Part shown: positions 1 through 4,086 of the stretch, one piece after another
How positions within the stretch are numbered: position 1 is the first letter of the stretch
Layout of the letters: each line of letters starts with the position of its first letter
Assembly (NCBI GenBank): GCA_025464545.1
Contig: JAODMA010000343.1
Span: 1-8,178, forward strand
DNA from: Arthrobacter sp.
GTDB taxonomy: Bacteria > Actinomycetota > Actinomycetes > Actinomycetales > Micrococcaceae
Direction of reading: 5' to 3'
DNA length: 8,178 nucleotides
Position numbers and translations under genes: made by a program
Notes under the pieces: model-generated
Seen by the model: the letters and a program-made list of their open reading frames with translations, nothing else
Database searches by the model: none
What the model was told of the DNA's origin: nothing

Positions 1-336
1 CTGCGGCCGGCCACGCCGGGGGAGCTCGCGTCAGCGGCCCGGCTAATGGATTACCGCGCGGCGGTGCGCAGCTTCGAAGTGGCCTTCGACGTGGCGGAGC
101 GGGAGGCGCGGCGCATCAAGGACAGCAACTTCACCGGCCCCGAGCGCGCGCGGCTTGAGACGGCGCGGAAACTGCTCAGGATTGCCTCCGACGCAGCTGC
201 CACCCCGGCCGAACGGCAGACGGCGTACAAACGGGCCCGGCGGGAGCTGGACGGCTTGATCGTGCTGCCGGACGTCACGCTGGCAGCGCTCGAGGAAAAG
301 ATCGCCGGGATGCTGGACGCCGGACCGAAGGGTTAA
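1..336 (+). CDS. C-terminal part of an unrecognised charged helical protein
   Basis: The reading frame is open from the first base of the window to the TAA at 334-336. The first ATG is at 46, but it has no Shine-Dalgarno-like sequence in front of it, and the frame upstream (L-R-P-A-T-P-G-E-L...) reads like protein. The gene therefore most likely begins before the window, and about 111 residues are seen. The visible part is rich in Arg, Ala, Glu and Lys, has no hydrophobic segment, and looks mostly alpha-helical, possibly coiled coil (for example ERARLETARKLLRIASDAAA). It is probably cytoplasmic, or the soluble tail of a longer protein. I do not recognise the family and assign no function. If ATG 46 were the true start, the protein would be 96 residues. 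The next gene follows 55 bp downstream on the same strand. Confidence 0.6.
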   Translation: MRPATPGELASAARLMDYRAAVRSFEVAFDVAEREARRIKDSNFTGPERARLETARKLLRIASDAAATPAERQTAYKRARRELDGLIVLPDVTLAALEEKIAGMLDAGPKG

Positions 337-342
337 AGGCAG

Positions 343-357
343 CGCCGGCTGCCGGCG
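343..357 (+). other. GC-rich hairpin in short gap
   Basis: CGCCGG, loop CTG, CCGGCG forms a perfect 6-bp stem 7 bp after the stop of the first gene. There is no T-run after it, so it is not a classical terminator. It may stabilise the 3' end of the upstream transcript, or it may be chance in GC-rich DNA. Confidence 0.25.
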
Positions 358-391
358 GCACGCCATCAGGCCTGGGGCGGAAGGACGCGCG

Positions 392-886
392 GTGACGAAA
401 GCCTCTCTGTACCTCGATGTGGACGGCGTCATCTGCCCGTTCGGTGCCACCGGCAGTACGGACTGGGGTTCGCCTTGGAGGCGCTCCGACGCCGGCCTTC
501 TGGAGGTCAACTATGCCGTCGACGTGGTGAAGGCCCTGAATCAACTGGCGGGCAGGCCGGACCTGCGCATCGTATGGCTGACAAGTTGGGAGAGCATGGC
601 GCCCGAGTACCTGTGTCCGGCCATAGGGCTGGCCGGGCAGGACTGGCCTGTCCTGGCCAGCGACCGACCCGGCAGCGGTGACGGCTGGTGGAAACTGCGG
701 GCGATACAGCACGACCTCGAAACCATCCCGCCTGACCGTGCAGTATGGATCGACGACCAGCTCGATTTCGAGCGGGAGGCTCATGCCTGGGCTGCGTTCC
801 TGGGGGCGCGCCTCCTGTTGATCTCACCGCACCCCCGGAGGGGACTGTCCCGAGCCGACCTGAAGTCGGTGCGGGCGTTTTTGTAG
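392..886 (+). CDS. HAD-fold hydrolase domain protein (resembles HAD domain of Swiss Army Knife RNA repair proteins)
   Basis: A 164-residue cytoplasmic protein with the four haloacid dehalogenase motifs. Motif I is YLDVDGV with D9 as presumed nucleophile and D11 as acid/base. Motif II is WLTSWE with T64/S65. The motif III Lys is probably K101 in GWWKL. Motif IV is WIDDQ with D121/D122 for Mg2+. There is almost no cap domain. The pattern LYLDVDGV...WLTSWE...WWKL...WIDD...LLISP...GL matches my memory of the HAD domain found in Swiss Army Knife RNA repair proteins (PF18143) and in stand-alone actinobacterial proteins. The substrate is unknown; a phosphatase acting on nucleic-acid ends or nucleotides is only an inference. 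The GTG start at 392 is chosen because GGAAGG at 379-384 lies 7 nt upstream and motif I then falls at the usual N-terminal place. No partner gene for RNA repair is visible nearby. The catalytic fold is well supported, the exact subfamily less so. Confidence 0.85.
   Translation: MTKASLYLDVDGVICPFGATGSTDWGSPWRRSDAGLLEVNYAVDVVKALNQLAGRPDLRIVWLTSWESMAPEYLCPAIGLAGQDWPVLASDRPGSGDGWWKLRAIQHDLETIPPDRAVWIDDQLDFEREAHAWAAFLGARLLLISPHPRRGLSRADLKSVRAFL
849..882 (+). terminator. Intrinsic terminator inside the 3' end of the HAD gene
   Basis: CCCG (849-852) pairs with CGGG (872-875) and CCGAC (855-859) with GTCGG (865-869), around a 5-nt CTGAA loop, with one G-T wobble and one mismatch between the two stems. 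Five T follow at 878-882. The stop codon TAG is at 884-886, so the whole signal lies inside the last dozen codons of the HAD gene. It would end this transcript before the pit promoter region. Confidence 0.5.
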
Positions 887-897
887 AACCTGCTGTT

Positions 898-925
898 TTG
901 CCCTGCTGTCATTCCCACGTACGAT
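898..925 (+). promoter_or_regulatory. Candidate promoter for pit
   Basis: TTGCCC (898-903) and TACGAT (920-925) are separated by 16 bp, a fair fit to a housekeeping sigma promoter, and lie right after the terminator of the HAD gene. They leave a leader of about 115 nt before the pit start. That leader holds a small dyad at 967-981 (CCGGTCG A CGACTGG). I found no convincing direct-repeat Pho box, so phosphate control is not shown by the sequence. Confidence 0.35.
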
Positions 926-1046
926 CTATAGGGTTTCAAGCTACTTTGCTCAGCGCCGCAGGTCCTCCGGTCGACGACTGGATGAACTCTGTGCGGCAAC
1001 GGATAAATGAAATTGCTGGCCGTCGACTCTGCAGATTGGGCAACAG

Positions 1047-2258
1047 GTGGAAATCACCGTAATGGTGGCGCTGGTAATAACGCTGGCGCTTTTCTTCGAC
1101 TTCACCAACGGATTTCATGACACCGCCAACGCGATGGCTACGCCCATCGCGACCGGTGCCATCAAACCCAAAACGGCAGTCGCCCTCGCGGCGGTGCTGA
1201 ATCTGGTGGGCGCGTTTCTTTCCACGGAAGTGGCCAAGACTGTGTCCGGCGGCATCATCAAGGAAGGCTCCGACGGGATCCAGATCACCCCGGACATCAT
1301 CTTCGCGGGACTGATGGGCGCCATCCTCTGGAACATGATCACCTGGCTGAAGGGCCTGCCGTCCAGTTCCTCGCACGCGCTCTTCGGCGGCCTGATCGGC
1401 GCCGCCATCGCCGGCATCGGCATCCACTCGATCAACTTTGAGAGCCTTCTGCAGAAGGTGATCCTCCCGGCAATCTTCGCTCCGGTCATCGCCGCCGCTG
1501 TCGCCTACCTGTGCACCCGGCTGGCCTACGCGCTGACCGCACGCCACGACCCGGAAACGGGCAGCAAGCTCACCCAGAAGCGCGGCGGCTTCCGCACCGG
1601 CCAGATCTTCACGTCCAGCCTCGTCGCCCTCGCCCACGGCACCAACGACGCGCAGAAGACCATGGGCATCATCACGCTCGTGCTGATTGCGGCGGGCAGC
1701 CAGCAGGCCGGCTCCGGTCCCCAGTTCTGGGTCATCGCCGCCTGTGCCTTGGCCATTGCGGTCGGCACCTATGCCGGCGGCTGGCGGATCATCCGGACCA
1801 TGGGTTCCGGGCTCACCGACGTGAAGCCCGCGCAGGGCTTCGCCGCGGAAAGCAGCACCGCCTCCGCAATCCTTGCCTCCTCGCACCTGGGATTTGCACT
1901 GTCCACCACGCAGGTGGCCTCCGGCTCAGTCATCGGCTCAGGCCTCGGCCGCCGCGGCACCTCAGTCCGCTGGGGAACCGCAGGGAAGATCGCGCTCGGC
2001 TGGCTCTTCACCCTCCCGGCCGCCGGGATCGTCGGTGCGCTCACCGCCCTGCTGGTGAAGACCGGCGTCGTTGGCGTGGTCATCGCCGCCGTTGCGGGCA
2101 CCGGTGCCGTGCTGTACATGTTCCTCCACTCGAGGAAGTCGCACGTGGGCCACCACAACGCCGTCGAAGTCGAGGAAGCCGGCCAGGCCGTGCGCTTCCG
2201 TAAGAAGAAGGCAATTGCCGTCAGTCGCACAAACAACAAGAAGAAGGGTGGCCAGTAA
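1047..2258 (+). CDS. pit: PiT-family inorganic phosphate transporter
   Basis: A low-affinity inorganic phosphate permease of the PiT/PHO4 family, which moves phosphate (often as a metal-phosphate complex) across the inner membrane driven by the ion gradient. At 403 residues it is of usual length for short bacterial members. Both halves of the inverted-repeat fold are present: GFHDTANAM at about residues 22-30 and its counterpart HGTNDAQKTMG at 197-207. PSSSSHALFGG (105-115) and the second-half STTQVASGSVIGSG (286-299) are also typical. About ten hydrophobic helices can be traced. The protein ends in a soluble tail from about residue 362 that is very basic at its end (RKKK and KKK). The start is either GTG 1047 or ATG 1062. 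ATG 1062 has AGGTGG at 1045-1050, 11 nt upstream, so the shorter form is also possible. The next gene overlaps by one base, which indicates co-translation. There is no PhoU-like DUF47 partner here, although pit genes often have one. Confidence 0.95.
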   Translation: MEITVMVALVITLALFFDFTNGFHDTANAMATPIATGAIKPKTAVALAAVLNLVGAFLSTEVAKTVSGGIIKEGSDGIQITPDIIFAGLMGAILWNMITWLKGLPSSSSHALFGGLIGAAIAGIGIHSINFESLLQKVILPAIFAPVIAAAVAYLCTRLAYALTARHDPETGSKLTQKRGGFRTGQIFTSSLVALAHGTNDAQKTMGIITLVLIAAGSQQAGSGPQFWVIAACALAIAVGTYAGGWRIIRTMGSGLTDVKPAQGFAAESSTASAILASSHLGFALSTTQVASGSVIGSGLGRRGTSVRWGTAGKIALGWLFTLPAAGIVGALTALLVKTGVVGVVIAAVAGTGAVLYMFLHSRKSHVGHHNAVEVEEAGQAVRFRKKKAIAVSRTNNKKKGGQ

Positions 2259-2479
2259 TGAAGTGGCTGGAACTCGTGCAGGTCGCGGGTGCAACCCTCG
2301 TTGCCGCGGTAACCGTCGTCGTCCTCTACTCCCTGGGAGTCCGGCTCACCGCCATTGCCGGCGACGTCCAGGAGCGCCGGCCGGGCTGGGTGCGGCCGCT
2401 TGCCTATGTGTGCTTCGCCCTGTGCGGCGTCGCGGTCCTCTTCGGGCTGTACCTGATCATTCCCTACTTCAGCAAGTAG
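2258..2479 (+). CDS. Small two-helix membrane protein coupled to pit
   Basis: A 73-residue protein with two predicted membrane helices, at about residues 7-31 (VQVAGATLVAAVTVVVLYSL) and 46-70 (VRPLAYVCFALCGVAVLFGL). They are joined by a polar loop containing GDVQERRPG, so both ends probably face the same side. Its ATG shares an A with the TAA of pit (TAATG). A Shine-Dalgarno-like GAAGGG sits at 2243-2248 inside pit, so the two are almost surely translated together. I know similar short ORFs after actinobacterial pit genes but no named family or proven function. A role as a small accessory or stability subunit of the transporter is an inference from the coupling. Confidence 0.8.
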   Translation: MKWLELVQVAGATLVAAVTVVVLYSLGVRLTAIAGDVQERRPGWVRPLAYVCFALCGVAVLFGLYLIIPYFSK

Positions 2480-2509
2480 CCGGCTCTGGGCACTCCCGTC
2501 CGGAATCGC

Positions 2510-2515
2510 TAGGCT
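2510..2515 (+). promoter_or_regulatory. -10 box for leaderless transcript of the RibD_C/DHFR-like gene
   Basis: TAGGCT fits the actinobacterial TANNNT -10 pattern. Six bases separate it from the ATG at 2522, so transcription would start at or next to the start codon. No useful Shine-Dalgarno sequence exists, since the GGGG run is too close to the ATG. The same 9-mer CTAGGCTGG recurs in the polA promoter. No good -35 box is seen. Confidence 0.55.
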
Positions 2516-2521
2516 GGGGCC

Positions 2522-3073
2522 ATGCCGGGCTTCCAGTACTTTGTGGCCTCGTCCCTGGACGGATTCATAGCGACAGCCGATGACAATCTGGACTGGCTGT
2601 TGCAGTTCGACGGCTTCGCGGGCGGCAAGGAAAGCTACGACGCGTTCTTGGCCGACGTCGGGTGCATTGTCATGGGCGGCGAGACGTACGCCTGGTTGAT
2701 GGAGCACGAACCCGGCAACTGGCCCTATCCGGACACGCCGTGCTGGGTCTTCACCCACCACGAACTCTCGGCCCCCAAAGGATCTGACATCACCTTTGTC
2801 CGCGGGCCGGTCGGGGAGTTCGTCGAGGACCTCAAGGAGCAGGCCGGCGGCCGGAACGTCTGGATAGTGGGCGGCGGCGTGCTCGCCGCGCAGTTCGCCG
2901 ACGCACGGGCGCTGGATGAACTGATCATCTCGATCATCCCGGTGGTGCTGGGCAGCGGCAAGGCGGTTCTTCCGATGACCGGCCCGACGCCGCCGCTGGA
3001 GCTGATCTCCTCGCACACGCTGGGCCGCGGAATCGTGGAGCTGCGTTACGGCTTCGGCCGCCAGCGCGGCTGA
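2522..3073 (+). CDS. Dihydrofolate reductase-family (RibD C-terminal-like) protein
   Basis: A 183-residue cytoplasmic protein of the RibD_C/dihydrofolate-reductase-like superfamily, close in style to the YwjB/YyaP type. Signatures are the N-terminal strand and SLDGFIA (11-17), which replaces the DHFR substrate loop; VMGGETY (50-56); the NADPH-binding region NVWIVGGGVLAAQF (112-125); and the late strand IPVVLGSGKAVLP (139-151) that is typical of this group. The length is as expected. These proteins are predicted NAD(P)H-dependent reductases, but most have no known substrate, and true folate or riboflavin reduction should not be assumed. The ATG at 2522 is favoured because the -10 box at 2510 positions it for leaderless translation and the family begins at this point. 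The gene stands alone, 42 bp after the pit unit, and is convergent with the thioesterase, with 10 bp between the stops. Confidence 0.9.
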   Translation: MPGFQYFVASSLDGFIATADDNLDWLLQFDGFAGGKESYDAFLADVGCIVMGGETYAWLMEHEPGNWPYPDTPCWVFTHHELSAPKGSDITFVRGPVGEFVEDLKEQAGGRNVWIVGGGVLAAQFADARALDELIISIIPVVLGSGKAVLPMTGPTPPLELISSHTLGRGIVELRYGFGRQRG

Positions 3074-3085
3074 CGCCGAAGCGCT
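3063..3085. other. Hairpin at the convergent gene junction
   Basis: AGCGC (3063-3067) and GGC (3068-3070) pair with GCC (3075-3077) and GCGCT (3081-3085), with loop TGAC and a 3-nt GAA bulge. It spans both stop codons of the two convergent genes, so it could act for both transcripts. It lacks a clear T-run, so a terminator role is uncertain. Confidence 0.3.
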
Positions 3086-3545
3086 ACGCGGCGGTGTCCC
3101 TGATCAGGTTGGTGATCCGCGCCGTGGACAGCCGCCGGCCCTGCTCGTCGGTCATGACGATTTCGTGCGTTGTCAGGGTGCGTCCGAGGTGAATGGCCAT
3201 GCACGTCCCAGTGACAGTGCCCGCCGCGATGGCCCGGTGGTGCGTCGCCCCGACCTCTATCCCGACTGCCTGGCGATGCGGGCCGGCGTGCATTCCGGCC
3301 GCAAAGGAACCCAGGGTTTCGGCCAGCACAACATGAGCCCCGCCATGCAGGATGCCGGCCACCTGGGTGTTCCCCTCCACCGGCATTGTGGCCACTGTGC
3401 GCTCGGGACTCAGCTCCAGGAAATGAATCCCCATTTTGACCACGAGGGCGCCGACGCCGTACTGGCCGAGCCAAGCATGCATGTCCTCGGGGACCCCCGC
3501 GGCCGCCAGTTCGGCCGCAAACGGGCCGGGCGTGAAATTGTCCAT
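3084..3545 (-). CDS. PaaI/MenI-like hotdog-fold acyl-CoA thioesterase
   Basis: A 153-residue cytoplasmic hotdog thioesterase. The core region from MGIHFLELSPERTVATMPV (about 38-56) through NTQVAGILHGGAHVVLAETL (59-78) to HLGRTLTTHEIVMTDEQGR (119-137) closely follows E. coli MenI/EntH-type proteins as I remember them. The expected active-site elements are present: Q61, H67-G68-G69, and E76 as the general base/nucleophile in LAETLGS. MenI hydrolyses 1,4-dihydroxy-2-naphthoyl-CoA in menaquinone synthesis. That role would suit an actinobacterium that uses menaquinone, but other aryl- or acyl-CoA substrates are equally possible from sequence alone. Two adjacent Met codons begin at 3548 and 3545. 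The second is chosen because it fits a leaderless start; a much longer reading back to 3719 would run into polA coding sequence. The gene is divergent from polA. Confidence 0.88.
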   Translation of the reverse strand: MDNFTPGPFAAELAAAGVPEDMHAWLGQYGVGALVVKMGIHFLELSPERTVATMPVEGNTQVAGILHGGAHVVLAETLGSFAAGMHAGPHRQAVGIEVGATHHRAIAAGTVTGTCMAIHLGRTLTTHEIVMTDEQGRRLSTARITNLIRDTAA

Positions 3546-3560
3546 CATGCCAACTAGGCT
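3532..3560 (+). promoter_or_regulatory. Candidate polA promoter, leaderless
   Basis: GTGAAA (3532-3537) as -35 and TAGGCT (3555-3560) as -10 are 17 bp apart. The GTG start of polA follows 7 nt after the -10, so the transcript should begin at or one base before the start codon. The -35 lies inside the first codons of the divergent thioesterase gene. Confidence 0.5.
3551..3556 (-). promoter_or_regulatory. Candidate -10 box for the thioesterase gene (minus strand)
   Basis: On the minus strand TAGTTG lies at 3556 down to 3551, 5 nt before the ATG at 3545, so a leaderless transcript is possible. It lacks the final T of the consensus and no -35 box is evident. It overlaps the plus-strand polA -10 box by two bases. 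Confidence 0.3.
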
Positions 3561-3567
3561 GGCACCT

Positions 3568-4053
3568 GTGAGTGAAACTACCAAACCGGCCCCTTCCCCC
3601 CTTTCAGCAGACGCCACAGCGGCAGAGAACGCATCCGTCCTGGTCGCTGAACCAGTGCAGAGGCTCCGCCGCTCCGGTGCGGAGGTTTCCGCAACGGAGG
3701 CGCCGGTAATTCCCATCACGGACCAGCCCCGGTTGATGGTCCTCGACGGTCACTCGATGGCCTTCCGGGCTTTCTTCGCCCTGCCGGCGGACAAGTTCTC
3801 CACGTCCAACGGCCAGCACACCAACGCGATCCATGGGTTCACGTCGATGCTGATCAACCTCATCAAGGAACAGAAGCCCACGCACATCGCCGTCGCCTTC
3901 GACGTCTCGGATGAGACCACCCACCGCAAGGCCGAGTACAGCGACTACAAAGGTGGACGCAACGAAACTCCCCGGGAAATGAGCGGGCAGATCGACCTCA
4001 TCGACAAGGTCATGGGCGCGTGGGGCATCAAGACGATCAAGCAGCCCGGCTAA
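3568..4053 (+). CDS. N-terminal polA fragment before the nonsense codon
   Basis: If the TAA is real, translation gives 161 residues ending in TIKQPG. The product holds the N-terminal extension and the first part of the 5'-nuclease fold (D60 and D112). It lacks the EADD cluster, D188/D190 and the helix-hairpin-helix, so it should not be an active nuclease. Confidence 0.4.
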   Translation: MSETTKPAPSPLSADATAAENASVLVAEPVQRLRRSGAEVSATEAPVIPITDQPRLMVLDGHSMAFRAFFALPADKFSTSNGQHTNAIHGFTSMLINLIKEQKPTHIAVAFDVSDETTHRKAEYSDYKGGRNETPREMSGQIDLIDKVMGAWGIKTIKQPG

Positions 4054-4086
4054 GAAGCGGACGACATCCTGGCCACCCTGGCGAGC

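Noticed and set aside
936..1886. Minus-strand open frame opposite pit (and a similar one at 1769-3016)
   Set aside because: Both are antisense to well-supported membrane or enzyme genes and show no recognisable motifs.
1511..2203. Plus-strand open frame inside pit in another frame
   Set aside because: It is His/Arg/Pro-rich out-of-frame reading of pit with no start signal.
3436..3567. Earlier ATG at 3436 as polA start
   Set aside because: It would add 44 residues antisense to the thioesterase N-terminus and place the promoter inside the gene. The leaderless GTG 3568 fits better.
3546..3719. Longer thioesterase reading starting at 3719 on the minus strand
   Set aside because: It overlaps polA N-terminal codons and makes the protein 211 residues, longer than the family. 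The start at 3545 fits the hotdog length.
4051..4053. Frameshift, selenocysteine or pyrrolysine recoding as explanation of the polA stop
   Set aside because: The frame is unchanged on both sides, so there is no frameshift. The codon is TAA, whereas those recodings use TGA or TAG, and the expected residue is Tyr.
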